Shown here: piece by piece, positions 5,902 to 12,447 of the stretch | Layout of the letters: the number at the start of each line of letters is the position of its first letter | Numbering within the stretch: position 1 is the first letter of the stretch | Assembly (NCBI GenBank): GCA_045643425.1 | Contig: JAZUKW010000062.1 | Coordinates: forward strand, 1 to 13,307 | Source of the DNA: RGIG426 sp045643425 | Lineage (GTDB): Bacteria; Bacillota; Clostridia; Oscillospirales; Acutalibacteraceae | Length of the DNA: 13,307 nucleotides | Direction: 5' to 3' | Translations under genes and position numbers: made by a program | The notes under the pieces: model-generated | The model's database searches: none | What the model was told of the DNA's origin: nothing | The model's input: the letters and a program-made list of their open reading frames with translations, nothing else

Positions 5902-5915
5902 GGATTTTGTATACT
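5887..5915 (+). promoter_or_regulatory. Promoter of the alaS operon
   Basis: Consensus TTGACA (5887-5892), a 17-base spacer and TATACT (5910-5915). The -35 lies inside the last codons of the upstream sugar transferase gene. The predicted start is near 5922, giving a leader of about 300 bases that contains the T-box. Confidence 0.88.
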
Positions 5916-5921
5916 TTATTA

Positions 5922-6161
5922 CAGATATGAAAAGCGTTGACGGGGCTCATCCGTTTTCGCGGCAAGCAGAGAAAGTGCCTCGGATCTTCCGGCTGAAAGG
6001 GTGCTTGTGCCGCGGTCGGAGCGCCACCCCCGAGCCGCGCCGCGACGAGTGGCGACGTTCTCCGCGTTAAGGAGCAAAGCGGCGGTCGGTTGACCGCAAA
6101 TTGGGTGGTACCGCGGAGATTGGTCTTCGTCCCTTTGTGGGGGCGAGGGCTATTTTTTTTT
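5922..6161 (+). ncRNA. T-box riboswitch, alanine type, in the alaS leader
   Basis: T-box leaders bind a specific tRNA; when it is uncharged, they let transcription continue. The conserved T-box (TTGGGTGGTACCGCGG) is at 6101-6116. Its UGGU at 6106-6109 complements an ACCA acceptor end, as expected for tRNA-Ala with A73. The conserved CGTCCCT at 6128-6134 can pair either in the antiterminator or in the terminator. Stem I includes the helix 5959-5968/6002-6013 with a 2-base bulge, and its base can form from GGGG (5942-5945) with CCCC (6027-6030). The most likely specifier is GCC (Ala) at 6023-6025, followed by A as is usual. A stem III hairpin is at 6082-6097. The specifier placement is by eye. 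Confidence 0.93.
6123..6161 (+). terminator. Regulated terminator of the T-box leader
   Basis: The 11-bp stem 6123-6133/6140-6150 includes a few G-T pairs and is followed by a nearly unbroken T run at 6151-6161. It competes with the T-box antiterminator for the CGTCCC strand. Confidence 0.88.
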
Positions 6162-6219
6162 GCGGCACGCCGAAAAACAGTAGGGTAAAAATTTTACATA
6201 ACGAAAGAAGGATTACAAA

Positions 6220-8853
6220 ATGGAATGGACCGGACTTAACGAACTGCGCGAAAAATATCTCGCGTTTTTCGAGAGCAAAGGACACCTGCGCCACGACAGC
6301 TATTCGCTGATCCCGCAGGGCGACAAATCGCTGCTTCTTATCCCGGCGGGTATGGCGCCGCTGAAAAAGTATTTCACCGGCGAGGCGGTGCCGCCCCGCA
6401 AGCGGATGACCACCTGCCAAAAATGTATCCGCACGCCGGATATTGAGCGCGTGGGCAAAACTGCCCGTCACGGCACCTATTTTGAGATGCTCGGCAACTT
6501 CAGCTTCGGCGATTACTTTAAAAAAGACGCTACCGCGTGGGCGTGGGAGTTCTGCACGAAAGTGCTGGAAATGCCGGTGGATAAGCTGTACGTCAGCATT
6601 TATGAGGACGACGACGAGGCGTTTGAAATCTGGACGAAGCAAAACGGCGTCGATCCGTCCCACATGGTGCGCCTCGGCAAAGAGGACAACTTCTGGGAGC
6701 ACGGCGAAGGCCCGTGCGGCCCTTGCTCCGAGATTTATTTTGACCGCGGGCCGGAACACGGCTGCGGCAGCCCCGACTGCCACGTCGGCTGCGATTGCGA
6801 CCGCTTTGTGGAGTTCTGGAACCTTGTGTTCACCCAATTCGATTCGGACGGCAAAGGCACCTATACGCCGCTTGCCAACCCCAACATCGACACCGGTATG
6901 GGCCTCGAGCGCCTTGCCTGCATTATGCAGGGCGTGGAGAACCTCTTTGAGGTCGATACCGTGCAAAACATTATGAAGCACGTGTCGAAGATCGCGGGCG
7001 TGACCTACGGCGACAACGAAAAAACCGACGTGTCGCTCCGCGTCATCACCGACCACATCCGCTCTACCACCTTTATGGTGGGCGACGGCGTGATGCCGTC
7101 GAACGAGGGCCGCGGCTCCGTGCTGCGCCGCCTGCTCCGCCGCGCCGCGCGCCATGGGCGTCTCCTCGGCATCAAAGAGCCGTTCCTCTACAAAGTGTGC
7201 GAGACGGTGGTGTCCGAAAACCTGTCGGCGTATCCGGAGCTGAAAGAAAAAGAAGAATTTATTAAAAAACTTATCCGCAACGAGGAAGAGGCGTTCGACA
7301 AGACGATCGACAGCGGTCTGCAGCTCTTAAACGAGTGCCTCGATAACCTCAAAGGTGACACGCTTTCGGGCGAGGATGCGTTCAAGCTGTACGACACCTA
7401 CGGATTTCCGCTGGATCTCACAGTGGACATTCTCGAGGAAAAGGGTCTCAAAGTGGACGAGGCCGCGTTCCAAGAGAAGATGACCGAACAGCGCACCCGT
7501 GCGCGCAACGCCCGCAAGGATGCGGGTGCGGACGCGTGGAAGGGCGAGGCGCAGGTCGCGGAAACGCTTGAACCGACGAAATTCGTGGGCTACGATACGC
7601 TTTCTGCCGACGCGAAAGTGGTCGCCATCATCCGCGAAAACAAATTGGTTGACAGCGTCAGCCTCGGCGACGCCGCCTCGGTGGTGCTGGACGTGACGCC
7701 GTTCTACGGCGAGTCCGGCGGCCAGGTCGGCGACTGCGGTACGCTCTCGGGCGAGGGCGGCACGTTTGACGTGGAGGGCACGATGAAGGTCGGCGCCGGC
7801 GTGTTTGTGCATAACGGCACGGTGGCGCAGGGCGACCTGCGCGTGGGCGACACGCTGACGGCCGCCGTTAAAGAGGATGTTCGTATGGCGACGATGCGCA
7901 ACCACACGGCGGCGCACTTGTTGCAAGCGGCGCTGCGCCGCGTGCTCGGCACGCACGTCGAGCAGGCGGGCCAGCTCGTGGACGACAAAAAAGTCCGCTT
8001 TGACTTTACCCACTTCTCGGCGCTGACCGCCGAGGAACTGACGCAGGTCGAAACCCTCGTCAACGAATGGATCCTCTCGGGCACGGCGACCGACATCCGC
8101 GAGATGCCGATCGACGAAGCGCGCAAGCTCGGTGCGATGGCGCTGTTCGGCGAAAAATACGGCGACGTGGTGCGCGTCGTGTCCGTGCCGGACGTGTCGG
8201 TGGAATTCTGCGGCGGTACGCACGTGAAAAACACCGGCAACCTCGGTCTGTTCCGCATTTTGAGCGAGACCTCCGTTGCCGCCGGCGTGCGCCGTATCGA
8301 GGCGGTGACCGGTCTTAACTCGCTGGCCGCCGTGCGCGCGACCGATGCGCTGATCGCGGATGCGGTGAAAGAGCTGAAAGCCAACGCTGCGGACGATCTT
8401 TGCCGCCGCGCCGCGCAAATCGTGAAAGAACTGAAAGAGACTCGCAGCGAGCTCGAAGCCGCCAAAGGAAAACTCGCGGCCTCTGCGCTCGGCGACGTGC
8501 TGGATAAAGCCGAGCCGGTTGGAGCGGTCAAATTCGCCTCGGCGGTGTACGACAACACCGACAACGCGGCGTTGCGCTTGCTTTGTGACCGCTGCAAGGA
8601 CGCCATGACCGCCGACACGGTGGTGCTGCTCGCCGGCGTTGCCGACGGCAACGTGGCGTTCGCCTGCGCGTGCGGTGCGGACGCGGTGAAAGCCGGCACC
8701 AACGCGGGCAAGCTCATTAAAGAAGCCGCCACCGCCTGCGGTGGTAACGGCGGCGGTCGTCCGGATTCCGCGATGGGCGCGGCGAAGGGTGTCGGCGACG
8801 GCGCGAAAGACAAAGCGGTCGCCGCGATCGCTGCCGCCAAAGCGATTCTGTAA
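6220..8853 (+). CDS. alaS: Alanyl-tRNA synthetase AlaRS
   Basis: AlaRS charges tRNA-Ala with alanine in the cytosol and edits mis-charged Ser and Gly. The 877-residue product is full length (E. coli 876). The class II catalytic core fills the first 240 residues, followed by the tRNA-recognition domain (DHIRSTTFMVGDGVMPSNEGRG region). The editing site zinc ligands are H562 and H566 (NHTAAHLL) and C664 and H668 (CGGTH), in the same places as in E. coli. A coiled-coil stretch lies near 720-750, and the C-Ala domain ends with GGNGGGRPDSAMGAAKG. The start is supported by GAAAGAAGGA upstream. The T-box leader makes expression depend on uncharged tRNA-Ala. It heads a probable operon with the HIT and exonuclease genes. 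Confidence 0.98.
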   Translation: MEWTGLNELREKYLAFFESKGHLRHDSYSLIPQGDKSLLLIPAGMAPLKKYFTGEAVPPRKRMTTCQKCIRTPDIERVGKTARHGTYFEMLGNFSFGDYFKKDATAWAWEFCTKVLEMPVDKLYVSIYEDDDEAFEIWTKQNGVDPSHMVRLGKEDNFWEHGEGPCGPCSEIYFDRGPEHGCGSPDCHVGCDCDRFVEFWNLVFTQFDSDGKGTYTPLANPNIDTGMGLERLACIMQGVENLFEVDTVQNIMKHVSKIAGVTYGDNEKTDVSLRVITDHIRSTTFMVGDGVMPSNEGRGSVLRRLLRRAARHGRLLGIKEPFLYKVCETVVSENLSAYPELKEKEEFIKKLIRNEEEAFDKTIDSGLQLLNECLDNLKGDTLSGEDAFKLYDTYGFPLDLTVDILEEKGLKVDEAAFQEKMTEQRTRARNARKDAGADAWKGEAQVAETLEPTKFVGYDTLSADAKVVAIIRENKLVDSVSLGDAASVVLDVTPFYGESGGQVGDCGTLSGEGGTFDVEGTMKVGAGVFVHNGTVAQGDLRVGDTLTAAVKEDVRMATMRNHTAAHLLQAALRRVLGTHVEQAGQLVDDKKVRFDFTHFSALTAEELTQVETLVNEWILSGTATDIREMPIDEARKLGAMALFGEKYGDVVRVVSVPDVSVEFCGGTHVKNTGNLGLFRILSETSVAAGVRRIEAVTGLNSLAAVRATDALIADAVKELKANAADDLCRRAAQIVKELKETRSELEAAKGKLAASALGDVLDKAEPVGAVKFASAVYDNTDNAALRLLCDRCKDAMTADTVVLLAGVADGNVAFACACGADAVKAGTNAGKLIKEAATACGGNGGGRPDSAMGAAKGVGDGAKDKAVAAIAAAKAIL

Positions 8854-8865
8854 GGAGGAAACGAT

Positions 8866-9204
8866 ATGGATTGCATTTTCTGTAAAATCGTGGCGGGGGA
8901 CATCCCGTCTACCAAAGTGTACGAAGACGAGTCGGTGCTGGCGTTTCGGGACATCAACCCCCAAGCGCCCACCCACATTCTCGTGATCCCGAAAGAGCAT
9001 ATCGCGAACGGTGCGGCGGACATCACCGCCGACAACGCCGCTGTGGTGGGACATATTTTTGAAATCATCGCGAAGCTCGCCAAGGAAGAGGGACTTTCCG
9101 ACTTCCGCGTGGTGACGAACAACGGCGAGGGTGCGGGTCAAACCGTGCCGCATCTGCATTTCCACCTGCTCGGCGGCCGCACGCTCGGCGTCGAAATGGG
9201 GTAA
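8866..9204 (+). CDS. Histidine-triad (HIT) nucleotide-binding protein, HinT-like
   Basis: HinT proteins are cytosolic purine nucleoside phosphoramidases that hydrolyse AMP-lysine-type adducts, including adenylates released by aminoacyl-tRNA synthetases. The 112 residues are standard. The zinc-type N-terminus CIFC (Cys3, Cys6) is present, FRDINPQAPTHILVIPKEH follows, and the histidine triad is H96-L97-H98-F99-H100 in QTVPHLHFHLL. The ribosome binding site TAAGGAGG overlaps the alaS stop codon and the gap is 12 bases, so the two genes are co-transcribed and probably translationally coupled. Being placed after a tRNA synthetase fits the adenylate-clearing role, although that link is an inference. 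It would share T-box control unless an internal promoter exists; I see none. Confidence 0.96.
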   Translation: MDCIFCKIVAGDIPSTKVYEDESVLAFRDINPQAPTHILVIPKEHIANGAADITADNAAVVGHIFEIIAKLAKEEGLSDFRVVTNNGEGAGQTVPHLHFHLLGGRTLGVEMG

Positions 9205-9207
9205 ACT

Positions 9208-10083
9208 ATGCAGTACGTACTGATGGACCTCGAATGGAACGGCTCTTACTCCAAACGGGCCCACGGCTATTTTAACGAGATCATCGAAATCGGTGCCACC
9301 AAGCTGGATGAGAATTTGCAAAAAATCGACCGGTTTCATTATATGATCAAGCCGGTGGTCAGCAAAAAAATCACCAACATCGTCACCGATCTGACCGGCA
9401 TCGAAGCCTCCACGCTGGAGGACGGCGGGACGTTCGAGGAGGCGATCGCCGCGCTCAAGGCGTTTGTGCCGAAAGACGCGGCGGTGCTGACGTGGAGCAC
9501 CACCGATTTGCTCGTTTTCGTAGAAAACTGCCGTTTCTTTTTTAGACGCGAGCGCATTCCCTTTCTGCGGTTTTACGCCGATGCCCAGGCCTATTGTCAG
9601 CCGCGTATCGACGGCGACGTTCCGGCGGGACAACAGCTGGGACTTGCCAAGGCGGCGGAGCTGCTCGGCATCTCCCAGGAGGGTCTGGACGCGCACCGCG
9701 CGGTGGATGACAGCGAGCTGACCGCCCGCATCTTTGCGGCGACGTTCGACAAGGCGAGTTTTGACGCGGCGGTGAAACGAACGGACGAGGATTTTTATAA
9801 ACGTCTGCTCTATAAGCCGCATTTTATCACCCATATCGGAAATCCGCTTGTAAAGCCCGAATACTTGACATTTGAGTGTCCGGCTTGCGGAAAAACGCTG
9901 AAAGCCCAAAGCAAATGGCGCTATTCCGGGCGGATGCTTTGCGCGGATATGCCGTGTTCCTGTGGCAAAAAGTACGTGGGACGGGTGCAAATCAAGGTTT
10001 TGTACGACGACGTGGCGGTGCGCCGCAAGTTGACCGAAGCAAAACCGAAAGAGGAAACCGCGCCCGCCAAAGCGGAAGAATAA
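9208..10083 (+). CDS. DEDDh 3'-5' exonuclease with C-terminal zinc ribbon
   Basis: The N-terminal 180 residues are an RNase T/DnaQ-type exonuclease of the ERI-1/KapD-like kind. Exo I is D7-L-E9 in LMDLEWN, Exo II includes D100 in WSTTDLLVF, and Exo III is H163 and D168 in HRAVDDSELTARIF, so all DEDDh residues appear present. These enzymes trim RNA or DNA 3' ends with two metal ions. Residues 224-252 carry CPAC, then C245, C250 and C252 (CADMPCSC), which looks like a zinc ribbon that could bind nucleic acid. The C-terminus is charged and rich in Lys, Glu and Ala. The start is 3 bases after the HIT gene stop, with a weak GGGG site within that gene, so translation is likely coupled. The substrate is unknown; operon context suggests tRNA or other small RNA, which is inference. 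Confidence 0.9.
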   Translation: MQYVLMDLEWNGSYSKRAHGYFNEIIEIGATKLDENLQKIDRFHYMIKPVVSKKITNIVTDLTGIEASTLEDGGTFEEAIAALKAFVPKDAAVLTWSTTDLLVFVENCRFFFRRERIPFLRFYADAQAYCQPRIDGDVPAGQQLGLAKAAELLGISQEGLDAHRAVDDSELTARIFAATFDKASFDAAVKRTDEDFYKRLLYKPHFITHIGNPLVKPEYLTFECPACGKTLKAQSKWRYSGRMLCADMPCSCGKKYVGRVQIKVLYDDVAVRRKLTEAKPKEETAPAKAEE

Positions 10084-10096
10084 TCGTATAAAAAGA

Positions 10097-10136
10097 AAAA
10101 AGCCGCGTAAAGGAAAAATCCTTTACGCGGCTTTTT
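10097..10136. terminator. Bidirectional terminator between exonuclease and pssA-like genes
   Basis: A perfect 18-bp stem, 10097-10114 with 10119-10136, closes an AAAA loop with A-rich and T-rich flanks on either side. It ends the alaS operon on the plus strand and the phosphatidyltransferase gene on the minus strand. Confidence 0.92.
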
Positions 10137-10155
10137 GTGTGATTTTCGATTCGAT

Positions 10156-10809
10156 TTACTTGCCGAGGAGGAGAAGCAGGAGCAATTCGACAAATCCGAC
10201 ACCCAAAAGCACCATCAACCCGCGGAAACGGGGCTTGATGACTTTGAATTTTAAGAGGTAGGTGGGGATGACCGCCAACAGCACAATGAGGTAAATCCAC
10301 TTAAACGCGCCGTCACCGACCAGTCCGCGGAACAGATAAATCACGGGGAGAACGAGCGAGATGTAGTTGACGGGGAAGCCCTCATAATAGCGGAACGGGT
10401 GGTCACCCTGCTGTAACCGCGCTTCCTGCGCGACGTTGAAGTAGGCGAGGCGGATTTGCACCGCCACGGCGTACAGCACCATGACGGTGGTCACCGCCGC
10501 GTGGTGCAGTCCTACGCCATAGCCGATGGCGATGGGGAGAAGTCCGAACGCCACCATATCCGACAAAACGTCGATTTGGAGCCCATAGCGTTTTTCAACG
10601 GCGGTGCGCTCTTTGGTCGAGGCAATTTTGCCGTCGAACATATCGATAACGCCGCACGCCATTAAGAGGATAAGACCGGTCATCGGCGAGCCGTTCACGG
10701 CATAAAACACGCCGAGAGCGCCCAAAAACAAACACAAATAGGTGGCGATAACCGTATAGTCGTAAAACCCAATCAGTTTTTCTTTCAGATTCGCAAAAAA
10801 GTCTTTCAT
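10156..10809 (-). CDS. pssA: CDP-alcohol phosphatidyltransferase, phosphatidylserine synthase-like
   Basis: CDP-alcohol phosphatidyltransferases transfer a phosphatidyl group from CDP-diacylglycerol to an alcohol in the inner membrane; the closest type here appears to be CDP-diacylglycerol-serine phosphatidyltransferase. The 217 residues contain about six hydrophobic helices. The active-site motif spans residues 56-84: D56, D59-G60, G76, D80 and D84 are present, with the short insertion (TKERTAVEKRYG) that I recall from Firmicutes PssA proteins. The usual Ala-Arg after DGxx reads Ala-Ser (A63-S64), which is unusual. The ATG at 10809 is used; GAAGGAG lies 11 bases upstream, a rather long gap. 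The frame continues upstream through the promoter, which is not coding. Phosphatidylglycerophosphate synthase is a less likely alternative. It is divergent from pgeF. Confidence 0.85.
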   Translation of the reverse strand: MKDFFANLKEKLIGFYDYTVIATYLCLFLGALGVFYAVNGSPMTGLILLMACGVIDMFDGKIASTKERTAVEKRYGLQIDVLSDMVAFGLLPIAIGYGVGLHHAAVTTVMVLYAVAVQIRLAYFNVAQEARLQQGDHPFRYYEGFPVNYISLVLPVIYLFRGLVGDGAFKWIYLIVLLAVIPTYLLKFKVIKPRFRGLMVLLGVGFVELLLLLLLGK

Positions 10810-10873
10810 CGCGAGACACGCTCCTTCTTTTTCCGCACAAAAAAGGGGGTACGGTTCAGTTGAGAGTAAAAAC

Positions 10874-10902
10874 AGTATACCACAAAAAAACGGATTTGTA
10901 AA
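10874..10902 (-). promoter_or_regulatory. Promoter of the pssA-like gene
   Basis: On the minus strand, TTTACA (10897-10902), a 17-base spacer and TATACT (10874-10879) are present, with an upstream TGG that makes an extended -10. Confidence 0.78.
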
Positions 10903-10919
10903 GCCCCGACGAAAATCGC

Positions 10920-10948
10920 TGTACAAACGGGGATTTTTGTGGTATGAT
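10920..10948 (+). promoter_or_regulatory. Promoter of pgeF
   Basis: TGTACA (10920-10925), a 17-base spacer and TATGAT (10943-10948) with TGG just before it (extended -10). The spacer ends in TTTTTGTGG as in the divergent promoter, so the two form a 12-base inverted repeat (10877-10888 with 10935-10946). Confidence 0.7.
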
Positions 10949-10977
10949 AAGAAAAAACAAAACGGAGGGGTTGCGCG

Positions 10978-11808
10978 ATGAATTTACCGAAAACCCATAC
11001 CCTGCACGCGGTCGAAAAAGACGGTGTGCTCGTTTATGAATTTCCCGCGATGGCGGCGCTTTCCTGTGTAAAACACGGGATGTCCACCCGTCTCGGCGGC
11101 GTATCCGACGGGATTTTCGAAAGTATGAATTTAAGCTTTACCCGCGGGGATACGCGGGAGAACGTGGCGGAAAACTACCGTCGCTTTTGCGCGACCGTCG
11201 GCGTTTCTGCCGAACGGTGTGTGATGACCCGCCAAACCCACTCGATTAACGTGCGGTGTGTCACCGAAGCGGATGCGGGTTGTGGCGTTGTTCGCGAGCG
11301 CACCTATGACGAGGTGGACGGACTGGTGACCGATATTCCGGAGTTGCCGCTGGTTATTCTCACCGCCGACTGTGTGCCGCTGTTTTTTGCCGACCCGAAA
11401 CGCCGCGTGGTTGCCGCCGCCCACTCCGGTTGGCGCGGCACGGCGAACGCCATCGGTGCAAAAGTGGTGCGCGTGATGCAAGAACAGTACGGGTGCGATC
11501 CCCAAGATATTCTCTGCGGTGTCGGGCCGTCGATTGGACCGTGTTGCTTCGAGGTGGATCCACCGGTGTATGAGGCGTTTGCCGAAAAGCCGTTTTTTGA
11601 CCCGTGCTGTGCGGTGGACGACAAAAACGGCAAGTATCACGTGGATTTGTGGGAGATTAACCGCCGCATTTTGCTTTCTGCGGGCATTCCCGCCGAAAAC
11701 ATCACCGTCGGCGATTTGTGTACCCGTTGTTACCCCGACCTCTTTTGGTCCCACCGCGCAACCGGCGGCGAGCGGGGAAGTCTCGCGGGTGTGATCGCGT
11801 TAACTTAA
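10978..11808 (+). CDS. pgeF: Peptidoglycan editing factor PgeF (YfiH, laccase-domain family)
   Basis: Proteins of this family (DUF152) are metal-dependent. They are reported both to prevent mis-incorporation of L-Ser into peptidoglycan stem peptides by editing UDP-MurNAc-L-Ser and to have purine nucleoside phosphorylase/deaminase activity. The 276 residues match the family. The metal ligands are H88 (RQTHS), C132 (TADCVP) and H149 (AAHSGWRG), and GVGPSIGPCCFEV follows at 181-193. HGMSTRLGG near residue 33 is the usual first block. The late DLCTRC and FWSHRATGGERG motifs are present. The start is supported by GGAGGGG 9 bases upstream. It is monocistronic from its own promoter; its last 9 bases overlap the end of the convergent amidase gene. 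No signal peptide, so cytosolic. Confidence 0.95.
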   Translation: MNLPKTHTLHAVEKDGVLVYEFPAMAALSCVKHGMSTRLGGVSDGIFESMNLSFTRGDTRENVAENYRRFCATVGVSAERCVMTRQTHSINVRCVTEADAGCGVVRERTYDEVDGLVTDIPELPLVILTADCVPLFFADPKRRVVAAAHSGWRGTANAIGAKVVRVMQEQYGCDPQDILCGVGPSIGPCCFEVDPPVYEAFAEKPFFDPCCAVDDKNGKYHVDLWEINRRILLSAGIPAENITVGDLCTRCYPDLFWSHRATGGERGSLAGVIALT

Positions 11809-12360
11809 CCCGAAAAACCGCAAAATGCCGTTGTACATTCCGCGGGCGAACGCGTCCGGCTCGGTGGCGAGCAAATGGGCATCGCGGCTGTTTGAGATAT
11901 ACCCCATTTCCATCAAAACGGCGGGCATGGTTGTGCGCCGCAACACGTAAAGCGACGGATTGGTGCGTACACCGCGGTCGGCGAGTCCGACGGCTTCAAA
12001 AATGCCGTTCAACATCTCCTCGCCGAGCGGCACGGCGCGGCTTTGCAAACTGTACACGTACGCCTCGCTTCCCGAAACGGATGCGTCCACCGACGCGTTA
12101 CAATGGAGCGAGATAAAGTAGTCCGCACCCCAAAGATTGGCGGCGTTGACCCGCGCGGCGAGCGAACTCGCGTTGCTGTTTCCGAGCTGGGTCGTTGGTG
12201 TCGGGCGTGAGAGTTTGACCTCGAAAAAATCGTTGCCCGCGAGCAGCGTACCGAGCCGAATACCGATTTCGTAGTTGAGGTCTTGTTCTTTCAGCCCGAA
12301 TCCCTCCGCGCCCGCGTTGGGGTTTTTGGGGTTATGTCCCTGGTCGATAAAAATTTTCAT
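11800..12360 (-). CDS. N-acetylmuramoyl-L-alanine amidase (Amidase_3), leaderless
   Basis: Amidase_3 enzymes are zinc amidases that cut the bond between MurNAc and the stem peptide. The 186 residues are one catalytic domain: H9 (DQGHNP), E25 (LKEQDLN) and H86 (SLHCNAS) are the expected zinc ligands, and E151 in PAVLMEMGYISN is the catalytic glutamate. SRPTPTTQLGNSNASSLAARVNAAN matches the family's middle block. CwlD- and LytC-type amidases normally have an export signal or wall-binding repeats; here the first residues go straight into the catalytic fold, with neither. It may act in the cytosol (wall recycling, precursor turnover), be exported by another route, or be a phage-type lysin remnant. 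The start ATG follows AAAGAGGG-N7, which lies in a hairpin. No clear promoter was found. Confidence 0.92.
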   Translation of the reverse strand: MKIFIDQGHNPKNPNAGAEGFGLKEQDLNYEIGIRLGTLLAGNDFFEVKLSRPTPTTQLGNSNASSLAARVNAANLWGADYFISLHCNASVDASVSGSEAYVYSLQSRAVPLGEEMLNGIFEAVGLADRGVRTNPSLYVLRRTTMPAVLMEMGYISNSRDAHLLATEPDAFARGMYNGILRFFGLS

Positions 12361-12409
12361 AAAAAAGCCCTCTTTCGCATCGTATTACGCTACTGTATGC
12401 GAAAAAGGG
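12361..12409 (-). promoter_or_regulatory. Terminator-like hairpin in front of the amidase start codon
   Basis: On the minus strand, CCCTTTTTCGCAT (12397-12409) pairs with ATGCGAAAGAGGG (12368-12380) over 13 bp with one G-T pair and a 16-base loop. One C and six T's follow, and then the ATG. It has the form of an intrinsic terminator, and its 3' arm contains the apparent ribosome binding site. Confidence 0.65.
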
Positions 12410-12415
12410 GACAAA

Positions 12416-12447
12416 CGTGAAAAAGCGCCTTCGTCGAAGGCGCTTTT
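12416..12447 (-). terminator. Terminator of cca
   Basis: AAAAGCGCCTT (12421-12431) pairs with AAGGCGCTTTT (12437-12447), with a 5-base loop. On the minus strand it begins within the stop codon of cca and ends in five T's. Confidence 0.85.

Noticed and set aside
6067..7155. A 362-codon minus-strand frame over the T-box and alaS start
   Set aside because: It covers the T-box and its terminator and shows no family motif.
7327..9990. An 887-codon open frame antisense to alaS, the HIT gene and the exonuclease
   Set aside because: Striking in length, but it spans three unambiguous genes, is very rich in Arg, His and Val, and arises from the lack of antisense stops in this codon usage.
9990..10300. 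Minus-strand frames over the terminator between the exonuclease and PssA-like genes
   Set aside because: They cross an 18-bp bidirectional terminator and have no family resemblance.
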